Counted from the first letter of the stretch, positions 43,223-52,493 are shown. The stretch: DNA of 64,000 nucleotides from Sunxiuqinia sp963974515 (GCF_963974515.1 NZ_CAXBDD010000001.1:1-64000); one strand, 5' to 3'. Notes: generated from the letters alone by a model not told the origin. Numbers and translations are program-made.

Positions 43223-43858
43223 ATGAGCACAACAGAAGATAAGCACCACGAAAAGCATCAGCCTCAAGCCGAAATCGACGAGGTAACCAATGACCAGTTA
43301 CTTCAAGGACACGAATTTGATGGAATCCGGGAGTTGGATAACCAGCTTCCGCCCTGGCTGAAATACCTGTTTTATGCCAGCATTGTGTTTGCGGCTTCCT
43401 ACCTCACGCTGGTTTTTGTTTTTGAAGACGATCGGGTGATTCAGGCCAAAGAATATCAAAAGGAAATGGCCGCTTATATTGAGGAAGAAGAAACTGCAGA
43501 AGAAGACGAACAAGCCACTCCGGTTGAACGAACCCAAGAGGAAATTATGGCTAGCGGAGAAGCGACTTTCTCAAAAATCTGCTCCGTTTGCCATGGCAAG
43601 TTTGGTGAAGGCCTTGTTGGCCCGAACTTCACCGATGAATACTGGATTCACGGAGGATCGCGCGAAGACATGCACGAAGTAATTGTTACCGGGGTAATTG
43701 AAAAGGGAATGATTTCCTACAAAAACCTACTCTCTGAAAGACAAATTCAGGATGTCATCACCTACATCAAGAGTTTGCAGGGCACCAATCCGCCAAATCA
43801 AAAAGCTCCTGAAGGAGAAAAATATGATCCAGAACCTCAAGAAGGAGCGCAAAGCTAA
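43223..43858 (+). CDS. ccoP: cbb3 oxidase subunit III, monohaem CcoP
   Basis: A 211-residue membrane-anchored cytochrome c. It has an N-terminal cytosolic segment (DQLLQGHEFDGIRELDNQLPPW), one membrane helix (about 46-68), a Glu-rich linker (about 80-110) and one CxxCH haem (CSVCHGKFGEG, 120-124). The axial Met is probably in the KGMISYKNLLSERQIQDV region. Proteobacterial CcoP is dihaem (about 290 residues), so this is a shortened form. It is the electron entry point of the cbb3 complex. Confidence 0.93.
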   Translation: MSTTEDKHHEKHQPQAEIDEVTNDQLLQGHEFDGIRELDNQLPPWLKYLFYASIVFAASYLTLVFVFEDDRVIQAKEYQKEMAAYIEEEETAEEDEQATPVERTQEEIMASGEATFSKICSVCHGKFGEGLVGPNFTDEYWIHGGSREDMHEVIVTGVIEKGMISYKNLLSERQIQDVITYIKSLQGTNPPNQKAPEGEKYDPEPQEGAQS

Positions 43859-43879
43859 CCGACTTTCATAAAGACAAAC

Positions 43880-45289
43880 ATGGACTCAGCAGCAAAAAAC
43901 ACCGCCAATCAACAAGATAGCTTTCGCGATCAAATGGCTACTGTTGACAACGAAGGAAAACGGGTATGGCTTTTTCCCAAGATGCCAAAAGGCAAGTTGT
44001 ACAACTATCGGCGGGTTGTTGCTTACTCGCTGTTGCTGTTTTTCTATTTGGCTCCACACCTGAAGATGGGAGGAGAACCACTTCTTTTTCTGAATTTTGC
44101 TGGACGGAAATTTGTGTTCTTTGGAAATACGTTTTATCCGCAGGATTTTCACTTGCTGATTTTCCCGGTCATTGCCCTCTTGGTGTTCACCATCTTGTTC
44201 ACCGTTGTTTACGGACGTATTTTCTGCGGATGGACCTGTCCACAAACAGTGTTCATGGAATTTTTGTATCGCCCCGTTGAATACCTGATTGACGGTGATC
44301 GTCGTAAACAACAAGTACTTGCACAGCAAGAAATGAATATGGAAAAGTTTTTGAAGCGGACCGTGAAGCATGCGCTTTTTCTATCCATTTCGTTTTGGAC
44401 CATTCTTACGTTCTGGTCTTATCTCATTGGCTTTTCCGAAGTGCAGGTTTATCTGTCCACTTGGCCAAACGCCAATTTCTCCGCTCTGCTTGTCGTGCTG
44501 GCCTTTACTGGGGCACACTATTTTGTATTTGGCTGGTTTCGCGAGCAGGTTTGTACATTGGTTTGCCCCTACGGAAGACTACAAGGTGTGATGCTTGATA
44601 ATGACTCCATTGTGGTGGCCTACGATTACGTTCGTGGCGAACCGCGCGGAAGAGGCAGAAATGAGGAAAAAGGGGACTGTATTGACTGCAAACGATGTGT
44701 GGATGTTTGTCCAACCGGAATTGACATCCGAAACGGTACGCAAATGGAGTGCATCAACTGCACGGCTTGCATCGATGCCTGCAATTCAGTCATGTACACC
44801 GTAAACAAACCCAAAGGGCTGATCCGATATGCCTCGGAAAACTCCATTATGAAAGGGACAAAACATGCTTTGAATGCCCGAGCAATTGCCTATTCTGTTG
44901 TGCTGGTGTTGCTGGTGGGGCTGGCCAGCTACTCATTCATTAACCGCGGTGATATTGAAACCACACTCATTCGAGCACAAGGAACCATGTTCCAGGAATA
45001 CGGAGCCGACGCTTACAGCAACTTATACAATATGCAAATGGTGAATAAGACCAAAGAACCGATCACTGCAGAACTGAAATTAATTGCACCCGAAGGAAAA
45101 ATAGTCGTTATGGGAGATGAGCTCAGCATTGAAGTTGGAAAAATTGCCAAGCGTAATTTACTAATCATCCTGAATAAAGATCAGCTAACAAAATCCAACA
45201 CGCATTTACGCATTGGGGTTTATGAAAATGGAGAACTGGTAGAAGAAATCGGGACAAGTTTTGTTGGGCCAAATTCACTGGACTATTAG
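43880..45289 (+). CDS. ccoG: cbb3 assembly iron-sulfur membrane protein CcoG
   Basis: A 469-residue membrane protein, about five to six spans (for example 33-50, 85-108, 160-180, 335-355). It has two [4Fe-4S] sites in CIDCKRCVDVCP and CINCTACIDAC and an upstream NapH/RdxA-like cysteine motif FCGWTCPQTVF. A C-terminal immunoglobulin-like domain (about 365-469) is characteristic of CcoG/RdxA. CcoG is thought to reduce Cu2+ to Cu+ for delivery to CcoI or CcoN. It lies 21 bases after ccoP. Confidence 0.94.
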   Translation: MDSAAKNTANQQDSFRDQMATVDNEGKRVWLFPKMPKGKLYNYRRVVAYSLLLFFYLAPHLKMGGEPLLFLNFAGRKFVFFGNTFYPQDFHLLIFPVIALLVFTILFTVVYGRIFCGWTCPQTVFMEFLYRPVEYLIDGDRRKQQVLAQQEMNMEKFLKRTVKHALFLSISFWTILTFWSYLIGFSEVQVYLSTWPNANFSALLVVLAFTGAHYFVFGWFREQVCTLVCPYGRLQGVMLDNDSIVVAYDYVRGEPRGRGRNEEKGDCIDCKRCVDVCPTGIDIRNGTQMECINCTACIDACNSVMYTVNKPKGLIRYASENSIMKGTKHALNARAIAYSVVLVLLVGLASYSFINRGDIETTLIRAQGTMFQEYGADAYSNLYNMQMVNKTKEPITAELKLIAPEGKIVVMGDELSIEVGKIAKRNLLIILNKDQLTKSNTHLRIGVYENGELVEEIGTSFVGPNSLDY

Positions 45290-45380
45290 GTCCCGGAGCA
45301 GACCATTCTTTTTTTTTATTACGTTTTCCACAAGTACGCAACGATCAACAAAAGCGTTCGAAAAACTTAAAACAGCAGCT

Positions 45381-45830
45381 ATGAAGATAAAAATAAATTG
45401 GGGAACAGGCATTGTTATCGCACTTCTAATTATGATGTCGGCCATGCTCTTCCTGGTCTCCATCGCTGTGAGGCAAGATTTTGATTTGGTTGAAAAGGAT
45501 TATTACCAGAAATCGGTGAATTACCAAAACCAGATTGACAAGATCAACAATGTCAGCAAACTGGAAGTGCCCGTTAAATTAATTCAAACAGAGAAGGCCA
45601 TTCAGATTGACTTTCCAGTACTGTTTCAAAACGAACTACTTGCAGGCACCATTCACATTTACAGTCCGGTGAGTGAAAAAAACGACCTGACTTTACCAAT
45701 CAAGCTAAATGACGCATTAAGCCAATCCATCTCGGTAAAAGACTTGCCAAGCGGGCGCTACAAGGTAAAATTGGACTGGATTTCGAATGAGAAACCCTAC
45801 TACCAGGAACTTGAAATACAACTACCATGA
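45381..45830 (+). CDS. ccoH: FixH/CcoH-like cbb3 assembly protein
   Basis: A 149-residue protein with one N-terminal membrane segment (about 9-31) and a periplasmic beta-rich domain with VEKDYYQKSVNYQNQIDK, the family signature. I start at ATG 45381, because the longer frame from 45261 overlaps ccoG and has no membrane anchor. FixH helps assemble cbb3 oxidase with CcoI. Its stop overlaps the next gene's start by four bases (ATGA). Confidence 0.85.
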   Translation: MKIKINWGTGIVIALLIMMSAMLFLVSIAVRQDFDLVEKDYYQKSVNYQNQIDKINNVSKLEVPVKLIQTEKAIQIDFPVLFQNELLAGTIHIYSPVSEKNDLTLPIKLNDALSQSISVKDLPSGRYKVKLDWISNEKPYYQELEIQLP

Positions 45831-46549
45831 TTTTCGATTTCATTGCACCATTAACCATCGGATTGGTCGGCAGTTTTCATTGCATCGGCATGTGTGGCCC
45901 CATTGCGGTGGCCCTGCCCTTGAAAAACCATAGCGCAGGAGCAAAAATTGCCGGCGGCTTACTCTACAACATTGGCCGTACACTAACTTACGCGGTGCTT
46001 GGCTTACTGTTTGGACTTCTGGGTGCTGGTATTCACTTGGCCGGTTTTCAGCAATGGACCTCCATTTTGCTTGGAGCAATCATGATTTTGAGTGTTCTCT
46101 TTCCGTATTTCTTTAAGCAGCGGATCAACCTGGGCACCTTGTTTACCGGCTATGCCGGACGGCTCATTTCGAATCTGCGTAAACAGTTTTCCAACCATTC
46201 TTATCAGTCACTTTTCAGTATTGGATTGCTGAACGGCCTGTTGCCCTGCGGACTGGTTTACGTGGCCATTGCAGGAGCAATCAATACGAATCATGTTTTG
46301 GCCGGTGCCTTATTCATGACTTTATTTGGTTTGGGAACCATTCCAATGATGTTGCTGATATCGCTATCAGGAAACATGATCAGCACACGGTTACGAGCCG
46401 GAATGCGCAAAGTGGTTCCTTACTTCATAGTCCTGTTGGGAATCTTGTTTATTTTGCGCGGATTGTCGCTTGGCATACCTTACATCAGCCCAAAATCAGA
46501 AAAATTAATCCCCATCGAACGGGCAATGGAAGATAGCTGCTGCCACTGA
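45827..46549 (+). CDS. TauE/SafE-UreH-like membrane protein of the cco operon
   Basis: A 240-residue inner-membrane protein with about six spans. It starts with GSFHCIGMCGPIAVAL, the Cys-containing motif (C-x-x-x-C) of the UreH-like/DsbD-type TauE group found after FixH in Bacteroidota cco clusters. The C-terminus ends in EDSCCH, a possible metal-binding tail. It is coupled to ccoH by a four-base overlap. Family members handle sulfite, metals or reductant, and I favour a copper or thiol role in oxidase maturation by context only. Confidence 0.7.
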   Translation: MIFDFIAPLTIGLVGSFHCIGMCGPIAVALPLKNHSAGAKIAGGLLYNIGRTLTYAVLGLLFGLLGAGIHLAGFQQWTSILLGAIMILSVLFPYFFKQRINLGTLFTGYAGRLISNLRKQFSNHSYQSLFSIGLLNGLLPCGLVYVAIAGAINTNHVLAGALFMTLFGLGTIPMMLLISLSGNMISTRLRAGMRKVVPYFIVLLGILFILRGLSLGIPYISPKSEKLIPIERAMEDSCCH

Positions 46550-46777
46550 TAATGAAAGGAAATAAAATTCTAATCCTTGAAGCAGAATAAATTAGAACCA
46601 CAGCATGACAATCAAAAAGAATTGAAGAACAGGAGAACCGCATGGAATCTCAAAAAAATAATGGTTTAATTTCTTTTTTTTATAAACATTCGGTAGTGGT
46701 TTTGGGTTTCTTATGGTGATAAAGTAAGTAGGTCTTTCTATCTTGTGAAAATCAAAAACCAAGAGGCTAAAAATAAT

Positions 46778-47572
46778 ATGAGGCTATTTCCAAAACAATT
46801 GCTGTTTTTTCTTGCCATTATACTTCAAATCAACTCCTTTGGGCAGATCAATCCTGTCTCCGATGCGCCTGGTGATCCTGAGGTTGGTGTTGTTGAGCAT
46901 TTGGATGAGTTTCTGCCGAATGACATCTACATTACCGGACTTGATTCGCAACGGGTTTTACTGACTGACTTGATTGACAAGCCAACGGTTTTAAACTTTG
47001 TTTATTATCGTTGCCCTGGCATTTGCAGCCCCTTAATGGAAGGACTTGCAGAGGTAATGGATCGATCAGATTTGAAACCAAATGAAGATTACCAGGTGCT
47101 GACCATCAGTTTTGATCCATCGGAAACACTGGACTTGGCCGAACGAAAAAAAACAAACTATCTGAATCTGGTCAATAAAAAAGAGGCCATTAGTGCCGGC
47201 TGGAAATTTTTTATTTCGGATAGCGCCAGCATTGACAAAGCGACAAAAGCAGTTGGTTTTCAATACAAAAAGACAGGCAATGATTTTTTACATGCCGCAT
47301 CGGTCATGGTCATCAGTCCCGATGGAAAAATAACCCGCTACCTCAATGGAATTTATTTTTTACCTTTTGAATTTAAAATGGCCATTATTGAAGCTAATAA
47401 AGGACAATCGGGGCCAACAATTAATAAGATCTTACAATTTTGCTATTCATATGATCCTGTTGGGCAAACCTATGTTTTAAACGTAACGAAAGTTGCCGGC
47501 TCAATCATTCTGTTTTTTGCATTGGTTATTTTCCTGTATTTAGTATTTAAACCTAAACGAAGAGAAGTTTAA
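46778..47572 (+). CDS. SCO1/SenC/PrrC copper chaperone
   Basis: A 264-residue thioredoxin-fold protein that helps assemble the CuA site. I choose ATG 46778 rather than the upstream GTG at 46745, as the signal segment (PKQLLFFLAIILQINSFGQ) begins there. The copper motif YYRCPGICSPL (C79, C83) and a histidine near 170 (FLHAASVMVI) are present. A C-terminal membrane helix (about 238-257) ends in KPKRR, which is unusual because SCO proteins normally anchor N-terminally. It lies 15 bases before the caa3 oxidase genes. Confidence 0.92.
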   Translation: MRLFPKQLLFFLAIILQINSFGQINPVSDAPGDPEVGVVEHLDEFLPNDIYITGLDSQRVLLTDLIDKPTVLNFVYYRCPGICSPLMEGLAEVMDRSDLKPNEDYQVLTISFDPSETLDLAERKKTNYLNLVNKKEAISAGWKFFISDSASIDKATKAVGFQYKKTGNDFLHAASVMVISPDGKITRYLNGIYFLPFEFKMAIIEANKGQSGPTINKILQFCYSYDPVGQTYVLNVTKVAGSIILFFALVIFLYLVFKPKRREV

Positions 47573-47587
47573 CAAACGAACATTTAT

Positions 47588-49204
47588 ATGCAAGCAAGTT
47601 CTAAAATCCCCACTGATGTAAGTTATTTGGAATACGAAGGCAAGCATAAAGGGTTAAAGGCGTGGATTTTTTCTACCGACCATAAGCGTATTGGCCTGCT
47701 GTACCTGTATTCCATGATGACCTTGTTTTTAGTTGGAGTTATCCTGGGCCTTGCCATGAGGTTTGAGCTGATTGCTCCAGGTAAAACCATCATGGAAGCC
47801 AAAGATTACAATGCAGTTTTCACAGTTCACGGTGTCATCATGATCTTTATGATTGTGATCCCAGGACTGCCGGCTGTTTTTGGAAACTTTATGCTCCCGA
47901 TTATGATTGGAGCCAAAGACGTGGCCTTCCCTAAATTAAATTTATTATCCTGGTGGGTATACATTGCCGGAGCATTTCTGGTGATCACATCCGTTCTTTT
48001 TGGTGATGGGTCGCCCGACACCGGCTGGACCTTTTATGCACCGTATAGCTTTAAAACCGGGGCCAATATGCTGCCTGCCATTTTCGGAGCTTTTGTGCTG
48101 GGTTTTTCATCCATCCTCACCGGGCTAAACTTTATTGTCACCATCCACCGTATGCGTGCCCCTGGCATGACATGGACCAAAATGCCACTGTTCCCCTGGT
48201 CACTGTACGGCACAGCATGGATTCAGCTGCTGGCTACTCCTATCGTTGGAATTACACTGGTCTTGGTGGCGTTAGAAAGGATTTTTGGTATTGGGGTGTT
48301 CGATCCGGCTCTTGGCGGCGATCCGATCCTGTACCAGCACCTTTTCTGGATCTATTCGCATCCAGCGGTCTACGTGATGATTCTGCCCGCCATGGGAGCT
48401 ATTTCTGAAATTATTCCAACCTTCTCTCAAAAACATATTTTCGGTTATAAAGTCCTTGTGGTATCTACCCTTGCAATTGCCTTTATTGGATACTTTGTCT
48501 GGGGGCACCACATGTTTACATCCGGAATGAGCGGAACAGCTCAGTACACTTTTTCCATACTGACATTTCTGGTAGCTATTCCCAGCGCCATAAAAGTATT
48601 CAATTGGATTTCCACCATGTACAAAGGATCCATCAATGTACAAACCCCGTTTTACTGGGCAGCTTCTTTCATTTTTGTTTTTATGATTGGTGGTTTGTCA
48701 GGACTGGTTGTGGGAGCTTTGGCAACCAACGTTTACCTGCATGATACGGCGTTTGTCGTTGCCCACTTCCACTTTATTGTGTTTGGCGGTGTCGGGTTCT
48801 CCTTTTTTGGAGCCATTCACTACTGGTTTCCCAAAATGTTTGGGCGGATGTATGACGCCACCTGGGCAAACATTGGCTGGCTAATCTTCACGATCGGTTT
48901 CCTGGCCCTATACTCTCCCATGTTCTACCTGGGAATGCAAGGAATGCCACGCCGTTATTACGATTATCTGGAAGAATTTCACGCCGCAAATATTTTATCA
49001 ACGTTGGGATCGTGGGTAATGACACTGGGATTGATTATTGTGATCATTAATCTGTTCCGTTCAGCTAAAAACGGGCCCATTGCTGAAGCAAACCCGTGGA
49101 ATGGAAAAACGTTGGAATGGACCGTTCCATCACCGCCGCCGGTTGAAAACTTTGATGAAATTCCTGAGTACAAAGAAAACGACGGACCTTACGAATATCA
49201 ATAA
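47588..49204 (+). CDS. ctaD: aa3/caa3-type cytochrome c oxidase subunit I, A2-type
   Basis: A 538-residue, 12-helix haem-copper oxidase core. Haem and CuB ligands: FTVHGVIMIF (heme a), YSHPAVYVMILP (first CuB His), the HH pair in WGHHMFTSGM, and HFHFIVFGGV. At the K/D-channel position it has YSHP in place of GHPE (about residues 256-259). This places it in the A2 family, as in Thermus and Rhodothermus caa3, where Tyr/Ser replace the Glu proton donor. It forms the low-affinity oxidase with the three following genes. Confidence 0.96.
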   Translation: MQASSKIPTDVSYLEYEGKHKGLKAWIFSTDHKRIGLLYLYSMMTLFLVGVILGLAMRFELIAPGKTIMEAKDYNAVFTVHGVIMIFMIVIPGLPAVFGNFMLPIMIGAKDVAFPKLNLLSWWVYIAGAFLVITSVLFGDGSPDTGWTFYAPYSFKTGANMLPAIFGAFVLGFSSILTGLNFIVTIHRMRAPGMTWTKMPLFPWSLYGTAWIQLLATPIVGITLVLVALERIFGIGVFDPALGGDPILYQHLFWIYSHPAVYVMILPAMGAISEIIPTFSQKHIFGYKVLVVSTLAIAFIGYFVWGHHMFTSGMSGTAQYTFSILTFLVAIPSAIKVFNWISTMYKGSINVQTPFYWAASFIFVFMIGGLSGLVVGALATNVYLHDTAFVVAHFHFIVFGGVGFSFFGAIHYWFPKMFGRMYDATWANIGWLIFTIGFLALYSPMFYLGMQGMPRRYYDYLEEFHAANILSTLGSWVMTLGLIIVIINLFRSAKNGPIAEANPWNGKTLEWTVPSPPPVENFDEIPEYKENDGPYEYQ

Positions 49205-49215
49205 ACGCTATACCT

Positions 49216-49833
49216 ATGTCACAAGTTATTCAACATGATGAGCACTATGACCCGGAAGGATCGAAAATCGGGATGTGGCTTTTCATTTTTACTGAATTGC
49301 TTCTATTTGGAGGGCTTTTCATTGTCTACTCGGTTTACAGGTACATGAATGCCGACGCATTTCACCTGGCAGCCGAAGAATTGAATACGACCGTTGGCGC
49401 ATTGAATACGGTCATTCTGCTGGTTAGCAGCATGACCATTGCCATGTCGACAACAGCCCTTCAGAAAAAGCAAAAAGCAACCACCATTGTTTTGTTGGAA
49501 ATCACCTTCATGTTGGCGCTAATATTTTTGGTGAACAAATACTTTGAGTGGGGTGTAAAATTTGATCATGGAATTTTCCCCGGATCAGAGTTTATGAAGG
49601 CGGAAATGAGTCAGGGAGAGGTGTTATTCTTTGGGTTATACTTTGTCATGACCGGCTTGCACGCCCTGCATATTATCGCCGGATTAGTGATCATGGGATT
49701 TGCCCTGGCACGAATAAAAAAGGGTACCGTTCATGCCGACAGGCCATCCTTGTTGGAAAATGCCGGGTTATACTGGCACCTGGTTGACTTAATCTGGATC
49801 TTCCTGTTCCCATTGTTTTACTTAATCACCTAA
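49216..49833 (+). CDS. ctaE: Cytochrome c oxidase subunit III
   Basis: A 205-residue protein with five membrane segments (about 20-40, 58-78, 92-110, 140-165, 178-200). KIGMWLFIFTELLLFGGLFI and YFVMTGLHALHIIAGLV are the conserved helices with the structural glutamate. It lacks the first two helices of the mitochondrial form, as usual in bacteria. It starts 11 bases after ctaD and ends 10 bases before the next gene. Confidence 0.95.
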   Translation: MSQVIQHDEHYDPEGSKIGMWLFIFTELLLFGGLFIVYSVYRYMNADAFHLAAEELNTTVGALNTVILLVSSMTIAMSTTALQKKQKATTIVLLEITFMLALIFLVNKYFEWGVKFDHGIFPGSEFMKAEMSQGEVLFFGLYFVMTGLHALHIIAGLVIMGFALARIKKGTVHADRPSLLENAGLYWHLVDLIWIFLFPLFYLIT

Positions 49834-49843
49834 CAACTAAATT

Positions 49844-50128
49844 ATGGAAAATGAAAAACATCATATCGTTCCATACGGCTTATATGCTATTATTCTGCTG
49901 TTGCTGCTTACTTTGACGTTTCTGTCAATAGCCATTACCAACATCGAATTAGGAGCTTATACTGTTGCCGGAGCTTTATTGCTTGCCTCAGTAAAATCAG
50001 GTTTAGTGCTGGTTTATTTCATGCACCTTAAATTTGACAAAGCCTATATTCAGATTATGGTCGGACTGGTTTTTCTATTATTTATTGCTATCGTTCTTGT
50101 TACGTTTTTTGACTACTATTTCAGATAA
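49844..50128 (+). CDS. Cytochrome c oxidase subunit IV
   Basis: A 94-residue protein with three membrane segments (about 11-30, 35-57, 66-88), family CyoD/COX4-pro. LASVKSGLVLVYFMHLKFD is diagnostic (the M-H-L motif). It stabilises the oxidase and sits between subunits III and II. Confidence 0.93.
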   Translation: MENEKHHIVPYGLYAIILLLLLTLTFLSIAITNIELGAYTVAGALLLASVKSGLVLVYFMHLKFDKAYIQIMVGLVFLLFIAIVLVTFFDYYFR

Positions 50129-50134
50129 GAAACT

Positions 50135-51079
50135 ATGTATATTTTAGCATCAACACAAGCCTCTAATTTTGTTGCCGGAGTCGACCGGGCATTCATTTTT
50201 ATTCTTGCTGTAAGCTTTTTCTTTTTGATCAGCCTCACAGCAGTCATGATTTATTTTATTTTCAAATACAATAGAAAGCGACATCCAAAGGCTGTACAAA
50301 TAAAGGGAAGCAACTTGTTGGAATTGATCTGGACCATCATTCCCACCATCTTAGTGCTTATCATGTTTTATTACGGATGGGCTGGATGGAAACCCATGAA
50401 AACAGCTCCGGAAGATAGTTTCGAAATCACCGTCGTTGGACGCATGTGGAACTTTACTTTCGAATATGACAATGGTCGGCGAACTGATACCTTATTTGTG
50501 CCAAAAGACCAGCCTGTCAAGCTGAACCTTCGATCAATGGATGTCATCCACTCCGTATTTATTCCTGCATTCAGAGTGAAGGAAGACGTAGTGCCTGGCA
50601 GTGAGAAGTTTTTGTGGTTTACCCCTACAAACGAAGGCATCTACGAGCTTTTTTGCACCGAGTATTGTGGACTGCAGCACTCGTACATGTATAACTGGGT
50701 AAAAGTGATGCCCGAGGAAGAGTTCAATAAATGGTATACCGACACCACACAACAAGTAGCCAGCGCAGAGATTGATTCGCCGGCGGCAGCAGGTAAGCGA
50801 ATTATGACCAACATCGGGTGTTTTGCCTGCCATTCAGTTGATGGATCAAAAATTATTGGTCCTTCATTTAAAGGAATCTACGGCCATGACGTAACCGTAA
50901 AATCGGGGGGAAGCGAACGCACCATTACTGTTGATGACGCATACATCAAACGGTCTATTTATGAGCCTGACGCTGATGTTGTTGACGGATTTAACCGCGG
51001 CCTGATGCAAAGCTACCAAGGACAGCTAAGTGATTCGGACATTGAACAGATTATTGAATACCTGAAAACACTTGAATAG
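50135..51079 (+). CDS. ctaC: Cytochrome c oxidase subunit II fused to cytochrome c (caa3)
   Basis: A 314-residue subunit II: two membrane helices (about 18-42, 62-85), then a cupredoxin domain with the binuclear CuA site (VIHSVFIPAF for the His, CTEYCGLQHSYM for the two Cys, His and Met). A C-terminal cytochrome c domain (about 228-314) has CFACHSVDG and an M near GLMQSYQG. Fusion of subunit II with cytochrome c defines a caa3 oxidase and removes the need for a free cytochrome c from complex III. It lies six bases after subunit IV. Confidence 0.96.
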   Translation: MYILASTQASNFVAGVDRAFIFILAVSFFFLISLTAVMIYFIFKYNRKRHPKAVQIKGSNLLELIWTIIPTILVLIMFYYGWAGWKPMKTAPEDSFEITVVGRMWNFTFEYDNGRRTDTLFVPKDQPVKLNLRSMDVIHSVFIPAFRVKEDVVPGSEKFLWFTPTNEGIYELFCTEYCGLQHSYMYNWVKVMPEEEFNKWYTDTTQQVASAEIDSPAAAGKRIMTNIGCFACHSVDGSKIIGPSFKGIYGHDVTVKSGGSERTITVDDAYIKRSIYEPDADVVDGFNRGLMQSYQGQLSDSDIEQIIEYLKTLE

Positions 51080-51080
51080 C

Positions 51081-51956
51081 ATGAGCCGTCAAACCATTGG
51101 CTCCTATCTTAAACTTATTCTTCAACTGGGCAAAGCGCGTATCTCTTTGCCCGTTGCTTTATCAGCCCTAACCGGTTTTGCCCTTCACACAGGAACGATT
51201 GGACTGGAAGGCGTCTATCTGGGCGTCGGCGTATTTTTAATCTCGTGTAGCTCCGGTACCATCAACCATTGGCAGGAACACCGAATTGACGCATTAATGC
51301 CCCGCACACAAAATAGACCAATCCCTTCGGGGAAAATTTCGCCTTTATTCGCCACATGGGTGGCCTTACTTTATTTTATATCTGGTGCAGTAATTCTAAC
51401 AATTCATTTCCCCCCGGCGGCACTTATCGCAAGCACAGTCACGCTTCTTTCATACAACGGCTTTTACACCCCTCTAAAAAAATACACTGCATTTGCTGTG
51501 GTACCCGGCTCACTGGTCGGAGCTTTGCCACCCTACATTGGATGGTTGGCTACAGGGGGCGATTTGTTTAGCCCAGTCATTTTCTGGGTCGCTGTTTTCT
51601 TTTTTATCGGCCAAATTCCCCATTTTTGGTTGCTACTGTTAATGTTCGGCAAAGAATACAAATTGGTTGGTTACCCCAGCTTAACGGACATCTTTACCGA
51701 CAACCAGATCAAACGTCTAAGCTATACCTGGATTCTATCGACCATTGCAGCCGCTTTAATCATCGCATTCAAAATCATGATCAGCAAAATCATCATCGTC
51801 ATTCTATTGGCGTACATTTTCTATGTGCTAATCTCCACCAGCTTACAACTTCTTATAAAAAACAACCTTCAGGTACGAAGCACCTTCTTCAAAATCAACT
51901 TTTTATATCTCCTTATGATGATTGCAATAATCATCGATAGCATTCTTCTTCGTTGA
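51081..51956 (+). CDS. ctaB: Protohaem IX farnesyltransferase (haem O synthase)
   Basis: UbiA-type membrane prenyltransferase that makes haem O for oxidase. I start at ATG 51081, just after the ctaC stop. The longer frame begins with TTG inside ctaC. The 291-residue product has nine membrane segments. The allylic site NHWQEHRIDALMPRTQNRP (about 65-83) is a variant of the NxxxDxxxD motif with Glu in the middle position, as in several family members. A second motif (YPSLTDIFTDNQIKR) is near residue 200. No haem A synthase (CtaA) gene is in the window. Confidence 0.92.
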   Translation: MSRQTIGSYLKLILQLGKARISLPVALSALTGFALHTGTIGLEGVYLGVGVFLISCSSGTINHWQEHRIDALMPRTQNRPIPSGKISPLFATWVALLYFISGAVILTIHFPPAALIASTVTLLSYNGFYTPLKKYTAFAVVPGSLVGALPPYIGWLATGGDLFSPVIFWVAVFFFIGQIPHFWLLLLMFGKEYKLVGYPSLTDIFTDNQIKRLSYTWILSTIAAALIIAFKIMISKIIIVILLAYIFYVLISTSLQLLIKNNLQVRSTFFKINFLYLLMMIAIIIDSILLR

Positions 51957-52016
51957 TGAACAAACAAAAAAATCAGATGTTATACCAATATATCTAGATT
52001 TTTAAATATATTAGCC

Positions 52017-52493
52017 ATGCGAAAAAAATCAACGATGTTTCTAACCGGATTTATCACTGGAATTCTATTGACATTTTTGCTCCTTCTTGTTTTGGCTCCC
52101 AGAATAATCTTCACCAAAACGGAAAGCAAGTACAATTTTGCCCAAACGGTTGATCTAATTGAGCAATCGACTAAAGACAACGGCTGGAGCATGCCCCACC
52201 AATATGACCTGCAGGCAACCCTAAACAAGCACGGGTTTGCTGTAAAACCAGTCAGAGTTTTTTCAATCTGCAAACCCGAGCTGGCTGCTCGGATCTTGGG
52301 AAGCGACGAGGACCGGCACATTTCGGCCATGATGCCTTGTCGTGTGGCTGTCTATGAAAATGAGAACGGTAAAACATACATTGCCCGCATGAATGCCATT
52401 TTGCTCTCAAAGCTGCTTGGAAACAACGCAGAAGCAGTAATGAGAGATGCAGGTCAGGAAAGTGAAAGAATACTTGAACCGCTCTTAAAATAA
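52017..52493 (+). CDS. Membrane-anchored DUF302 protein
   Basis: A 158-residue protein with one N-terminal membrane helix (about 8-30, TGFITGILLTFLLLLVLAP) and a DUF302 domain (about 40-155). TVDLIEQSTKDNGWSMP, VFSICKPELAARIL and SAMMPCRVAVYENENGKTYIARMN are family segments. The two cysteines of the SICKPE and MMPCRV motifs are candidate metal ligands. The family is often next to copper or sulfur genes. It is probably periplasmic-facing. It lies between ctaB and the HMA lipoprotein, which suggests metal delivery to the oxidase, but function is not established. Confidence 0.82.
   Translation: MRKKSTMFLTGFITGILLTFLLLLVLAPRIIFTKTESKYNFAQTVDLIEQSTKDNGWSMPHQYDLQATLNKHGFAVKPVRVFSICKPELAARILGSDEDRHISAMMPCRVAVYENENGKTYIARMNAILLSKLLGNNAEAVMRDAGQESERILEPLLK

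Noticed and set aside
45289..45315. Hairpin GGTC/GACC plus T-run after ccoG
   Set aside because: A four-bp stem within an operon whose next gene is 90 bases away is too weak to call a terminator.
46681..46698. Third FNR-type operator before the SCO1 gene (AACATTCGGTA core)
   Set aside because: Only the central part matches. Both outer half-site ends (TTGT and CAA) are lost and no -7 box lies at the conserved distance.
51072..51080. TTG start of ctaB inside ctaC
   Set aside because: ATG 51081 directly after the ctaC stop gives a normal CtaB N-terminus.
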